Below the pieces are notes generated by a model that worked only from the letters and a program-made list of their open reading frames with translations, did no database searches and had not been told where the DNA came from. Positions 50,649 to 59,303 of a DNA stretch of 64,000 nucleotides are shown here, piece by piece (position 1 is the stretch's first letter; every line of letters begins with the position of its first letter). Source of the DNA: Lacrimispora defluvii. Lineage in GTDB: Bacteria; Bacillota; Clostridia; Lachnospirales; Lachnospiraceae. The DNA is taken from positions 62,001 through 126,000 of the forward strand of contig JAAOXG010000003.1 in NCBI GenBank assembly GCA_013036995.1, given 5' to 3'. A program made the position numbers and the translations under genes.

Positions 50649-51308
50649 TTAGCTTTTTACAACCACCCCTAAGTACTTTGCCAGCTCTGCCGCCTGATAC
50701 AAATCCACCACTGCCCCTTTTAATTCCCGGCACTCATCAGACAGAACAAGACCGTGTATGGTACAGGCGGTAAAATCCATCCCTTTCAACATCGTCTTAA
50801 AAAAGCTGGCATTATCTAAGTTAACCTGATTCCATGACAGATCCTTCATGCGGCACTGGGTAAGAAATCCTCCCTCTAACTGGGAGCCGGTAAGGTAAAT
50901 ATGTTCCATCTTGGAACTGTCAAAATTGGCATAGCGGAAATTACAGTCTGTTATTCTTGTATGGAGTATGGTACTGCCGCAAAACCTGGTACCCACTCCT
51001 TTGGAAGAAATAAATTCTGTCCGGTTAAAATAGCAGTCTTCCAGACCGCAGTTGGAAAAATCACAGGAACGGAAAACAACATCAGTAAATTCCCCTTTTT
51101 CAAAAGAACAGTCCTGAAACAGGCAGTTTTCAAAAATCGAAGCGGAAAACTGCATGCGGGAAATATCCTTCCCACTTATACGGACGTTTCGTATTATGAC
51201 ATCCCGTATTTCTTCTTCCCTCTCTATTTTTCTATCTAATTCCTCTTCTTCTATGAGGATCAGTTCCTCTTCCCCTGAAAGAATCGGCGCAAGCAGCTTG
51301 TCTTTCAT
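50649..51308 (-). CDS. Pentapeptide repeat protein
   Basis: About 219 residues with a block of A(D/N)LXX-type pentapeptide repeats at roughly residues 55-200 (FENCLFQDCSFEKGEFTDVVF, split by turns), which should form a right-handed beta helix. An acidic N-terminal segment (EELILIEEEELDRKIEREEE) precedes it. ATG at 51308 or 51317 may be the start (GGAG lies just upstream). Function unknown; some such proteins mimic DNA or protect gyrase, which the sequence does not test. Confidence 0.85.
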   Translation of the reverse strand: MKDKLLAPILSGEEELILIEEEELDRKIEREEEIRDVIIRNVRISGKDISRMQFSASIFENCLFQDCSFEKGEFTDVVFRSCDFSNCGLEDCYFNRTEFISSKGVGTRFCGSTILHTRITDCNFRYANFDSSKMEHIYLTGSQLEGGFLTQCRMKDLSWNQVNLDNASFFKTMLKGMDFTACTIHGLVLSDECRELKGAVVDLYQAAELAKYLGVVVKS

Positions 51309-51342
51309 CCTTTCCATACTCCTTTTAACTCTTATTGCTTTT

Positions 51343-51371
51343 ATTATGCCACACAGCTTCCGTCTGGACAA
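51343..51371 (-). promoter_or_regulatory. Predicted promoter of pentapeptide gene
   Basis: TTGTCC (51366-51371) and CATAAT (51343-51348) on the minus strand, 17-base spacer. Confidence 0.5.
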
Positions 51372-51401
51372 TCATTAAAAAATAAAGTTCAAAATCCATG
51401 C

Positions 51402-51416
51402 ATAGGCACCGGCTAT
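51402..51416 (+). promoter_or_regulatory. Putative LysR-type operator
   Basis: ATAGGCACCGGCTAT has the T-N11-A form with a 4-base dyad (ATAG/CTAT). It lies about 70-80 bases upstream of the expected start of the acyl-CoA operon, the usual place for a LysR recognition site. The matching LysR gene would be the one at the operon's far end. Confidence 0.4.
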
Positions 51417-51447
51417 CAATGATTGAAAAAAGGCCGAACAGAGCCGA

Positions 51448-51477
51448 TTGGATTTTTGTAGATACAACGCTTATAAT
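51448..51477 (+). promoter_or_regulatory. Predicted promoter of acyl-CoA/ETF operon
   Basis: TTGGAT (51448-51453) and TATAAT (51472-51477), 18-base spacer, giving a leader of about 50 bases. Confidence 0.65.
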
Positions 51478-51531
51478 AAAAACAGCAAGATTGTTAAAAA
51501 AATAATTATTTATAACCAGGAGGAAGGAACT

Positions 51532-52716
51532 ATGAGTAAATTATCCAAAGAAGAATTTCAATCCTATTTAATGCAAATCCGAGAGCTGGCGGAAGGACCG
51601 TTGGAAGAGATCCAGAAGGAAGTCGAGGTTACCAATAAATTTCCAAAAGAATTCTACGATCTTTCAATCAAAAATGATTTATACCGCTGCGCTCTGCCGG
51701 TTGAATACGGCGGCTATGGTCTGTCCGAGCTTGAGATCTTACAGGTACAGGAAGAATTCTCCAGAGGACCAGGCGGAATGAGAATGCATCTTCACTATGC
51801 AATGGATTTAAACTGGAGAATCCTTGATGATTACGGCAGCAAGGAACTGAAAGATGAATACATGAACAAGTTCCAGGATAAATCAGTATTCACCTGCTTC
51901 GCTCTCACAGAAGCAACCGGCGGTACCGGAGCTGATTTACATACCATGGCAGTAAAAGATGGCGATTCCTACGTATTAAACGGAGAAAAAACATTAATCT
52001 CCCATACGGACTGCTGTGAATTTGCTTATGTAATTGCAGTTACCAATCCTGAATCAAAGAAAGACGACAGACTTTCCGCATTCTTTGTTCCAATGGATGC
52101 TCCCGGATTTGAAGTTATCAACATGCCTCATATGATGGGCTGCCGCGGAGCCGGACACGGAGAACTGAAATTTACAGACTGTAAGATCGACAAGAAGTAT
52201 TTATTAGGAAAAGAAGGTCAGGGTCTTGAAATTGCCATGCATTCCTTATCTGTATCCCGTGCCCATATCGCAGCAAGTAACTTAGGTATGGCTCAGAGAA
52301 TGCTGGAACTTTCCTTACAGTATGCAAATGACCGTGTAACATTTGGAAAACCAATCGGAACCCGTCAGGCAATCCGCTGCAAGATCGCTGATATGTCCAT
52401 GATGGTTCATGCACTGCGCTGCATGGTTTACGATTTTGCTAAATCCTATGAAGAGAATCCTACCGGCGAGTACATTGAAGAGAAAGCAGCTATGTGCAAG
52501 CTGTACAGCATTGATACCACAAGAAAAGTCAGTGATGAGATGTTAGAGATCTTCGGCGGAGTGGGATACTTTGAAGACTGCAAATACGGTCCTGTAGAAC
52601 GTCTCTACCGTGACTGCCGCGCAATGTGGCTGGAAGAAGGCGCTCCTACGGTTCAGCGCATCACCATTTCCAGAAATACCATTAAGCATGGAGCAAAAAT
52701 GGAATACATCATCTAA
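51532..52716 (+). CDS. Atypical acyl-CoA dehydrogenase (first gene of operon)
   Basis: A 394-residue flavoprotein of the acyl-CoA dehydrogenase fold. The FAD-side motif usually read as TEPxAGSD is changed to TEATGGTGAD, and the loop before strand 8 reads MGCRGAGHG instead of MGLRxSxT. The catalytic-base Glu appears to be kept (E369, WLEEGAPTVQR). ATG at 51532 after AGGAGG. It has its own terminator downstream, so it should be made in excess over the rest. By analogy with cai and gamma-butyrobetaine clusters it may act as an enoyl-CoA reductase or as an eliminating lyase; not decidable here. Confidence 0.85.
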   Translation: MSKLSKEEFQSYLMQIRELAEGPLEEIQKEVEVTNKFPKEFYDLSIKNDLYRCALPVEYGGYGLSELEILQVQEEFSRGPGGMRMHLHYAMDLNWRILDDYGSKELKDEYMNKFQDKSVFTCFALTEATGGTGADLHTMAVKDGDSYVLNGEKTLISHTDCCEFAYVIAVTNPESKKDDRLSAFFVPMDAPGFEVINMPHMMGCRGAGHGELKFTDCKIDKKYLLGKEGQGLEIAMHSLSVSRAHIAASNLGMAQRMLELSLQYANDRVTFGKPIGTRQAIRCKIADMSMMVHALRCMVYDFAKSYEENPTGEYIEEKAAMCKLYSIDTTRKVSDEMLEIFGGVGYFEDCKYGPVERLYRDCRAMWLEEGAPTVQRITISRNTIKHGAKMEYII

Positions 52717-52727
52717 CAGGAATTCAC

Positions 52728-52773
52728 CTTGGGGTCATCCGGTTCCGTATGGGCCTGATGACCCCAGGTTTTT
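52728..52773 (+). terminator. Intra-operon terminator
   Basis: CTTGGGGTCATC pairs with GATGACCCCAGG (52728-52739 with 52757-52768, one G-U) and is followed by TTTTT, 12 bases after the first dehydrogenase gene and before the CoA-transferase ribosome site. Expected to allow partial read-through only. Confidence 0.85.
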
Positions 52774-52792
52774 GTAAAGGAGGAGGATCCGT

Positions 52793-54016
52793 ATGAAACC
52801 TTTAGAGGGAGTAAAAGTAGTAGATTTAACCACATATCTTGCAGCCCCTACCACAGTCCGCGTTCTCGGGGAATGGGGCGCTGACTGCATTAAAATCGAG
52901 TCCGCCAAGGGTGATCCTGCAAGAACACAGGGCGCAGTATTTAATATGCCCTATGAAGATGATGAAAACCTGGCATTTGATGTTGCCAACATGAACAAAC
53001 GCTTTATTACCCTGGATTTGAAATCCCAGAAGGGTCTGGAAATCGCATACAAACTCATTGGAGAAGCAGATGTCTTTGTAACTAATACCAGAACAAAATC
53101 TTTGACAAAACTGGGGCTTGACTATGAAACATTAAGCGAACGTTTCCCAAAGCTGGTTTTTGCCCAGGTCTTAGGTTATGGAGAGAACGGCCCGGAGAAA
53201 GATTCTGCCGGATTTGACGTTACCTGCTACATGGCCAGAGGAGGCGTGTTCGGAACTACCGTAAACAAAGGGGATGCTCCCATGATCCCAACCAACGGCT
53301 TTGGTGATTTCCAGGTTTCCTTAGGTCTTGCCTCTGGAATCTGTGCTGCTCTTTATGCACGGGAGAAATCAGGAAAAGGCGATAAGATCACGGTTTCCCT
53401 CCATCACGCTGCAGTTTACGCCCTGAGCACAGGAGTGATTTCTGCCCAGTACGGCAATCAGTATCCAAAAAGCAGGAAAGAAGTTCCCAACCCATTTAAT
53501 AACGTATACCGCACCAGCGACCAGAAATGGGTGGTCATCTGCTGTCCGGAGTATGACCGTGACTATGAAAAGATCATGACACTGTTAGGAAGACCGGATA
53601 TGGTTGGAAACCCTCGTTACATGAGATGTGCAGACGTAAATGCAGGTCATTTAAACCATGAGGTCATTGATGTTCTTGATGACGCCATTGGCAAACTCAC
53701 AAGAAAAGAATTAATGAGCATGTTTAAAGCCAACGACTTAGCCTGCGAAGCTGCCTATGAACCTCTTGATATGTACGAGGATGAACAGGTCTGGGCCAAT
53801 CACATTATTGCAAAAATCCCCTACCCTTCCGGTGAACGCTACCTTCCTACAAACCCGGTAAACTTTGGTTCTGTTGGAGAACCGGAGTATCGGATCGGCG
53901 GCTCCCAGGGTGCTCATACAGTTGAGATCCTGAATCATCTGGGATACAGCCAGGGTGAAATCGGTGAGATTCTTGCCTCCGGCGCAGCCACAGGGGAAAC
54001 AAAGCTGAAAAAATAA
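52793..54016 (+). CDS. CaiB/BaiF-type (class III) CoA-transferase
   Basis: Moves CoA between acids, recycling the activated product's CoA to a new substrate; 407 residues. The catalytic Asp appears to be D172 in GFGDFQVSLGLASG, equivalent to D169 of the family; the N-terminal GVKVVDLTTYLAAPTTVRVLGEWGADCIKIE is typical. ATG at 52793 after AAGGAGGAGG. Close in type to CaiB (carnitine) and BaiF (bile acids); substrate unknown. Confidence 0.93.
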   Translation: MKPLEGVKVVDLTTYLAAPTTVRVLGEWGADCIKIESAKGDPARTQGAVFNMPYEDDENLAFDVANMNKRFITLDLKSQKGLEIAYKLIGEADVFVTNTRTKSLTKLGLDYETLSERFPKLVFAQVLGYGENGPEKDSAGFDVTCYMARGGVFGTTVNKGDAPMIPTNGFGDFQVSLGLASGICAALYAREKSGKGDKITVSLHHAAVYALSTGVISAQYGNQYPKSRKEVPNPFNNVYRTSDQKWVVICCPEYDRDYEKIMTLLGRPDMVGNPRYMRCADVNAGHLNHEVIDVLDDAIGKLTRKELMSMFKANDLACEAAYEPLDMYEDEQVWANHIIAKIPYPSGERYLPTNPVNFGSVGEPEYRIGGSQGAHTVEILNHLGYSQGEIGEILASGAATGETKLKK

Positions 54017-54044
54017 CCACGATAGAATGGAAAGGTGAGATGAC

Positions 54045-55187
54045 ATGAGTTTACTATACACCGAAGAACAAAAAGAGCTTCTTGCTCTCGTAAGAGAGAT
54101 GGCTGAAAACGAAATCAAGCCTTACGTAAAAGAAGCAGATGAGAAGGGTGAATGTCCCAGAGAACTCTTTAAATGGGGGTTTGATATGGGACTTCACATG
54201 CTGGAAATTCCCGAGGAATACGGCGGAACCGGCTTAAGCTATGAAACCACTGCCATGATATTTGAAGAGCTGGCAAAAGTAGATGCAGGCTATGCCATCA
54301 CATTTGTAACCACCTTTGTTGCCTTAAGAAATGTAATTCTTGCAGGAACCAGGGAGCAGGGACAGTATTTTGCTGACAAAATCAGGCCGGGAGCATTTGC
54401 AGGATTTGCCTTAACCGAGCCCAATGCAGGCTCAGATCCGGCCGCCATGCGTTCCACCGCAGTCTTAGATGGGGATGAATACATCTTAAACGGAACAAAA
54501 ACCTTTATTACAAACGGAGCTCTCTCTGATGTATTTGTAGGATTTTTCAAAACCAGCCCGGCTGCCGGACACAAGGGAATTTCCGCCTTTATTATCGATG
54601 CGGATGCACCTGGCGTTACCGTCGGCGCTCATGAGAACAAGATGGGACTTCGTCTTTCCAATACCACTGACTTAATCTTTGAAAATGTGCGGGTAAAAGC
54701 TTCTGCCATGGTTGGACCGGAAGGCTCCGGTTTTAAGCTGGCTTTAAATGCACTGAACTTATCCCGTGCATTCGTAGCAACCCTGGCTGTGGGAATTATG
54801 CAGAGAGCCCTTGATGAATCCGTAAAATACGCCAAAGAACGCAAACAGTTCGGGACTCCCATCATTAAGTTCCAGATGGTTCAGGCACTGCTTGCAGATA
54901 TGGCAATCAAGGTTGAGGCCTCCCGGTGTCTGGTTAATAACACCATGCGCATGATGGACCAGGGAATCATGGTTCAGAAGGAAGGCTCCATCTGCAAAAC
55001 CTTTGTCTCCGACTGTGCACAGGAGGTTACCTCCAATGCAGTACAGATCTTCGGCGGATACGGATACAGCAAAGAATATCCCGTAGAAAAACTGATGAGA
55101 GACTGCAAAGTGTTCCAGATTTTTGAAGGCGCCAACCAGATCCAGCGTATGACCATTGCAAATGTGCTGGATAAGGAATACAGATAG
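54045..55187 (+). CDS. Acyl-CoA dehydrogenase (Bcd-like)
   Basis: A canonical 380-residue acyl-CoA dehydrogenase. ALTEPNAGSDPAAMRSTAV and TKTFITNG are the FAD/substrate motifs, MGLRLSNTTDLIF is normal, and the catalytic base is E361 in IFEGANQIQR. In clostridia such enzymes with EtfAB reduce enoyl-CoA (crotonyl-, acrylyl-, caffeoyl-, cinnamoyl-CoA type), sometimes by electron bifurcation. It sits directly before etfB and etfA. ATG at 54045 after AAAGGTGAG. Confidence 0.94.
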   Translation: MSLLYTEEQKELLALVREMAENEIKPYVKEADEKGECPRELFKWGFDMGLHMLEIPEEYGGTGLSYETTAMIFEELAKVDAGYAITFVTTFVALRNVILAGTREQGQYFADKIRPGAFAGFALTEPNAGSDPAAMRSTAVLDGDEYILNGTKTFITNGALSDVFVGFFKTSPAAGHKGISAFIIDADAPGVTVGAHENKMGLRLSNTTDLIFENVRVKASAMVGPEGSGFKLALNALNLSRAFVATLAVGIMQRALDESVKYAKERKQFGTPIIKFQMVQALLADMAIKVEASRCLVNNTMRMMDQGIMVQKEGSICKTFVSDCAQEVTSNAVQIFGGYGYSKEYPVEKLMRDCKVFQIFEGANQIQRMTIANVLDKEYR

Positions 55188-55201
55188 GAGGACATAACAG
55201 G

Positions 55202-55990
55202 ATGAATATCGTTGTTTGCATCAAGCAGGTTCCGGATACAACAGAGATTAAAATCGATCCGGTAAAAAACACCCTGATCCGTACAGGTGTACCAAGCATC
55301 ATGAATCCATTTGATAAAAATGCCTTAGAAACAGGGCTTTCCTTAAAGGACCGCTACGGCGGAAAAGTGACTGTGATCTCCATGGGGCCTCCTCAGGCAA
55401 AGGCTGTATTAAGAGAAGCTCTTTCCATGGGAGCTGATGAGGCTTATCTGGTAACAGACCGTGCATTTGGCGGTTCCGATACCTATGCCACCAGCTATAT
55501 TCTGTCACAGGCCATTAAAAAACTTGGTCACTTCGATGTGATTCTGGGCGGAAAGCAGGCCATTGACGGGGATACCGGACAGACTGCCCCCAGTATTGCT
55601 GAACACCTTGGCGCTGCAAGGCTTACTTATATTCTGGATTTAGAGGCAGACGGGGATAAGGTAATTGCCAGACGGCAGGTGGAGGAAGGAATCGAAGTAA
55701 TCGAGGCCCGCTTCCCCATTCTTTGTACTGCAACAAAGGAAAGTAACAAACCCAGATATGCTACCATAAAGAGAAAAATCGCCTCTTTAAAAGCAGAGAT
55801 ACCGGAAATCACCCTGGCTGATTTACCAGATGGGGATGTGTCTAAAATGGGACTCAAAGGCTCTCCCACCAAGGTTAAAGCTACTTTCACACCAAAACGG
55901 ACCGCCTGCGGCGTGACCATAGAGGGAAATACTCCCGGTGAAATTGCTAACGCACTGATCGGCAAGCTGGCCGACGGGAAAATACTGTAA
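55202..55990 (+). CDS. etfB: Electron transfer flavoprotein beta subunit
   Basis: A 262-residue EtfB that binds AMP or FAD and feeds electrons to the neighbouring dehydrogenase. MNIVVCIKQVPDTTEIKID and GGKQAIDGDTGQTAPSIAE are typical; the latter lies in the nucleotide site and is of the form seen in clostridial bifurcating Etf proteins, though bifurcation cannot be proved. ATG at 55202 after AGGAGG. Confidence 0.95.
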   Translation: MNIVVCIKQVPDTTEIKIDPVKNTLIRTGVPSIMNPFDKNALETGLSLKDRYGGKVTVISMGPPQAKAVLREALSMGADEAYLVTDRAFGGSDTYATSYILSQAIKKLGHFDVILGGKQAIDGDTGQTAPSIAEHLGAARLTYILDLEADGDKVIARRQVEEGIEVIEARFPILCTATKESNKPRYATIKRKIASLKAEIPEITLADLPDGDVSKMGLKGSPTKVKATFTPKRTACGVTIEGNTPGEIANALIGKLADGKIL

Positions 55991-56006
55991 AAGGAGGCCG
56001 AAGAAA

Positions 56007-57017
56007 ATGAGTTTTGAAGCATGGAAGGATGTTTGGGTATTTGTTGAATGTTTTAAAGACCAGCCAAAAAGCGTGGGACTGGAACTTTTAGGCCAGGGCA
56101 GAAAGCTGGCAGAAGGTTTAAAACAGGATCTTTGTGCAGTGGTAATCGGAAAAGATACCAAGGAGGCAGTAAAAGCCGCCGGGGAATATGGTGCGGATAA
56201 AATTTATGTGGTTGAGGGAGGGGAATACGAAGATTACACTGCCGATGCCTATGGAAATGTATTTTTAAAACTGTGTGAAAAGTATCAGCCCAATACGATC
56301 TTAGTTGGTGCAACCGTAAACGGCAGAGACCTGGGATCCAAAATCGCGGTAAGCCTGCGCACCGGTCTGACTGCAGACTGTACTGCCCTCAGCGTTGATG
56401 AGGAAACCGGCAATGTTGTCTGGGAACGTCCCGCTTTTGGAGGCAATTTATATGCTCAGATCCTTTGCAGTGAAACCAGACCTCAGATGGGTACCTGCAG
56501 ACCGGGAGCATTTAAAAAACCGGAAAAGAATCCGGACAATAAACCGGTTGTGATCCGGGAAGAGATCTCCACTCCGGCTCAGGAGATCCGGACTAAGGTA
56601 ATTGACTTTATCAAAGCCTGTGAAGACAATGACTTGCGGCTTGATGAGGCTGAAATTATCGTTTCCGGCGGCCGGGGCATGAAATCTGCCGAGAACTTTT
56701 CTGTATTAAAGGAATTGGCTGATGTACTTTGCGGTACCGTAGGCTGTTCCCGCGCTGCTGTTGATGCAGGCTGGATGCCTCAGAGCAAGCAGGTTGGGCA
56801 GACGGGCGCTACTGTTTCCCCTAAAATATATTTTGCCTGCGGTATTTCAGGAGCAGTGCAGCATGTAGCCGGGATGAGCGAGTCAGGAACCATCATTGCC
56901 ATTAACAAGGATGAAACCGCTCCTATTTTCGAGGTTGCGGACTATTGCATCGTTGGCGATTTATTTGAAGTGGTTCCTGCTCTTGTCAAAGAGCTGAAGG
57001 CGAGGCAGCAGGGATAA
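56007..57017 (+). CDS. etfA: Electron transfer flavoprotein alpha subunit
   Basis: A 336-residue EtfA. The C-terminal FAD domain shows [19 protein letters not shown] and [18 protein letters not shown], and the N-terminal half is the usual Etf fold. There is no ferredoxin-like N-terminal extension, unlike the caffeate CarE protein. ATG at 56007 after AAAAGGAGG. Forms a dimer with EtfB. Confidence 0.95.
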   Translation: MSFEAWKDVWVFVECFKDQPKSVGLELLGQGRKLAEGLKQDLCAVVIGKDTKEAVKAAGEYGADKIYVVEGGEYEDYTADAYGNVFLKLCEKYQPNTILVGATVNGRDLGSKIAVSLRTGLTADCTALSVDEETGNVVWERPAFGGNLYAQILCSETRPQMGTCRPGAFKKPEKNPDNKPVVIREEISTPAQEIRTKVIDFIKACEDNDLRLDEAEIIVSGGRGMKSAENFSVLKELADVLCGTVGCSRAAVDAGWMPQSKQVGQTGATVSPKIYFACGISGAVQHVAGMSESGTIIAINKDETAPIFEVADYCIVGDLFEVVPALVKELKARQQG

Positions 57018-57058
57018 CCTTATCATACCTCTGCTCTTCATTTCCAAGGAGAAGGGTT

Positions 57059-58693
57059 ATGCTTGAAGAAATAAAAATAAATCCTGATTTAAAACTTCAG
57101 TATTTGAAGAATGGATTCTGGTCGGACCGGACACTTGCTGACTGCTTTCATGAGTCAGTCAGGAAATATCCGGACCGGGAATATGTAGTTGATGACAGAG
57201 GATGCCGATATACATACAGGCAGATGGATGAGGCCGCTTCCAAAGTGGCGGCCTTTCTCCGTTCCCAGGGAATCGGCCCCGGTGATGTGGTTTCCTATCA
57301 GATTCCCATCTGGAGTGAATTCGCAGTAATTACCATTGCCTGCTTTAAGGCGGGTGCTGCTGCCCACCCGATTGCCATGTCATACGAGGAAAAAGAACTG
57401 GTCCGCTGCTTAAATCTAACCCAGGCGAAAGCTTACTTTGCTCCCACTTGCTTTCACAAGACCGATTATGAGGAAATGATTCAATCAGCACTTCCTCACA
57501 TTAACAGCCTTCGTGCAGTGGTTTTGCTGGATCAGACCAGGGAGATAAAAAGCAGCTGTTATGCCTGGAAGAATATTCTCCATGATTACAGGCCATTAAG
57601 GAGTGAGGAGTGTGCCCGGCAGACTGGACAGGATATTGCCGTCATTCTCGGGACCTCAGGCACTACCTGCGGCTCAAAGGGTGTAATTTTAACTCATGAT
57701 AACATCCGTTACAGCGAGGAGACCTTTAACCGGGAGCTGGGAATCTCAATGGACGATATCATGTTTATGCCTGCTCCTCTCAACCATGCAACCGGTTTTC
57801 ACCATGGGATTATTGCTCCCATGCTCACAGGAGCTAAGGTGGTATTACAGCAGAAATACTGCTGTCGGGAAGCCATTGATTTAATGAATCTTGAGGCATG
57901 TACTTATTCCATGGGCGCCACTCCTTTTATCTATGATATTTTAAGGGATTTAGAGACCAACGGAGGTGCTATCCCCTCTCTGAAATTCTATTTATGCGGC
58001 GGCGCACCTGTTCCGGGCTATATGGTACAAAAAGCCTGGGATTATGGGATACTTCTATGTGAGGTGTATGGTTCCACGGAGAGTGTTCCCCATGTTTTTG
58101 TCAGACCCTGTGACGCATTAAGGCTGAATGGAACTACTTCTGGAAAACCGCTGGAGGGAGTCGAGATTCGTGTAGTGGATGAAAACGGTGCAGATGTTCC
58201 TTTTGGAACTGCAGGAGAAGAATTGTCAAGAGGTCCCAATGTATTTGTGGGATATTTAAAAAACCGGGGGATTACCGATGAAGTTCTTGACGATGACGGC
58301 TGGTATCACAGCGGAGATCTCTGCGTTATGGATGAAGATGGAAATATACGGATTATCGGAAGAAAGAAAGATATGATTGTCCGTGGCGGTGAAAATTTAA
58401 ATTCCAATGAAATTAATGATAATTTAGAAGGCTGTCCCGGAATTCTTGACCATACCGTCATTGGTATGCCTGACGAACGTCTGGGGGAACGGATCTGTGC
58501 TTTTGTGGTTGTTGCAAAAGGGTTTGAAAACCTGTCCCTGACAGATGTAATAGACTATTTAAAAGAGCACCGCATATCCAAACGCTTCTGGCCGGAACGT
58601 CTGGAAATTATTAAACGAATTCCCCACACAGGCAGCGGAAAAGTAAAAAAATATCTGCTGCGGGAAGAGCTGTTAAAACGGATGAAGGGGTGA
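57059..58693 (+). CDS. CaiC-like acid-CoA ligase
   Basis: An AMP-forming acyl-CoA synthetase, 544 residues. The ATP loop is ILGTSGTTCGSKGVILTHDN, then YGSTES, the WYHSGDLCVMDEDG hinge region and the C-terminal catalytic Lys in TGSGKVKKY. It resembles carnitine/crotonobetaine-CoA ligases. It starts the cycle by activating the acid, after which the CoA-transferase can keep it going. ATG at 57059 after AAGGAGAAGG. Confidence 0.92.
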   Translation: MLEEIKINPDLKLQYLKNGFWSDRTLADCFHESVRKYPDREYVVDDRGCRYTYRQMDEAASKVAAFLRSQGIGPGDVVSYQIPIWSEFAVITIACFKAGAAAHPIAMSYEEKELVRCLNLTQAKAYFAPTCFHKTDYEEMIQSALPHINSLRAVVLLDQTREIKSSCYAWKNILHDYRPLRSEECARQTGQDIAVILGTSGTTCGSKGVILTHDNIRYSEETFNRELGISMDDIMFMPAPLNHATGFHHGIIAPMLTGAKVVLQQKYCCREAIDLMNLEACTYSMGATPFIYDILRDLETNGGAIPSLKFYLCGGAPVPGYMVQKAWDYGILLCEVYGSTESVPHVFVRPCDALRLNGTTSGKPLEGVEIRVVDENGADVPFGTAGEELSRGPNVFVGYLKNRGITDEVLDDDGWYHSGDLCVMDEDGNIRIIGRKKDMIVRGGENLNSNEINDNLEGCPGILDHTVIGMPDERLGERICAFVVVAKGFENLSLTDVIDYLKEHRISKRFWPERLEIIKRIPHTGSGKVKKYLLREELLKRMKG

Positions 58694-58699
58694 CAGGCT

Positions 58700-59254
58700 A
58701 TGACTCAACAAACATTCGGACCAAGAAGATGCCGTGATACAAGAAAACCTCCGGCTAACCAGTGTCCGGAAGTATCCTTTTACCGATGTGAAACATGCGG
58801 CGGACTGTTTCCCGCCATTTCTGTTTCTACCCCTGGTGAGACGGAAATTTTATGCTGCGGTTCAAAAGCGGTTCATTTAATACCGGAATCACCAGACCTG
58901 GTAAACGATAAGATTCACTTAAACTATCGAATCACCGGCGGCTACAATGACAACGCCGTGGAAGTATTCTGGGAAACATTAAAGCCGGAATATATGCCGG
59001 AGTGGATGTATTTAAAAACGTTTACCGGGGGGTACTTAAAATATTTACCTGAGACAAAGCGTCCTCCTCTTGTTTTTTCCCTGGCAGATACCGATGCCTT
59101 TGCCTATTGCGATGAAGACCCATGCCTGGAATGCGTCTTCCGCTGTAAACGTGGATTTGTAATCTATTCCTATTCCAGGGAAACAGGGCTGACTGCGATT
59201 CCGCTAGATAAAATGACGGCTCAGTGGCAGTCCGGTGCAAATGAGAAAGCTTAA
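58700..59254 (+). CDS. Desulfoferrodoxin-like cysteine-rich protein
   Basis: A 184-residue protein unlike usual acyl-CoA cluster members. The start FYRCETCGGLF (C30, C33) with LCCG (C52, C53) matches the desulforedoxin iron site C-x2-C...C-C. The next part (about 70-110) resembles the superoxide reductase domain in outline, yet the His ligands are not conserved (only H73). A second cluster C137-x4-C142-x2-C145-x3-C149 is near the C-terminus. Possibly an electron carrier or redox sensor for the Etf system. Same operon; GTGAC before the ATG. Confidence 0.6.
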   Translation: MTQQTFGPRRCRDTRKPPANQCPEVSFYRCETCGGLFPAISVSTPGETEILCCGSKAVHLIPESPDLVNDKIHLNYRITGGYNDNAVEVFWETLKPEYMPEWMYLKTFTGGYLKYLPETKRPPLVFSLADTDAFAYCDEDPCLECVFRCKRGFVIYSYSRETGLTAIPLDKMTAQWQSGANEKA

Positions 59255-59303
59255 TGAAGAGTTTTCCTGACTGACAGACTATATAAATATTGGAGGGAAC
59301 ATT

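Noticed and set aside
58700-59254. Functional superoxide reductase
   Set aside because: The His ligands of the active iron centre are not conserved, so only a derived fold with other cysteine sites is claimed.
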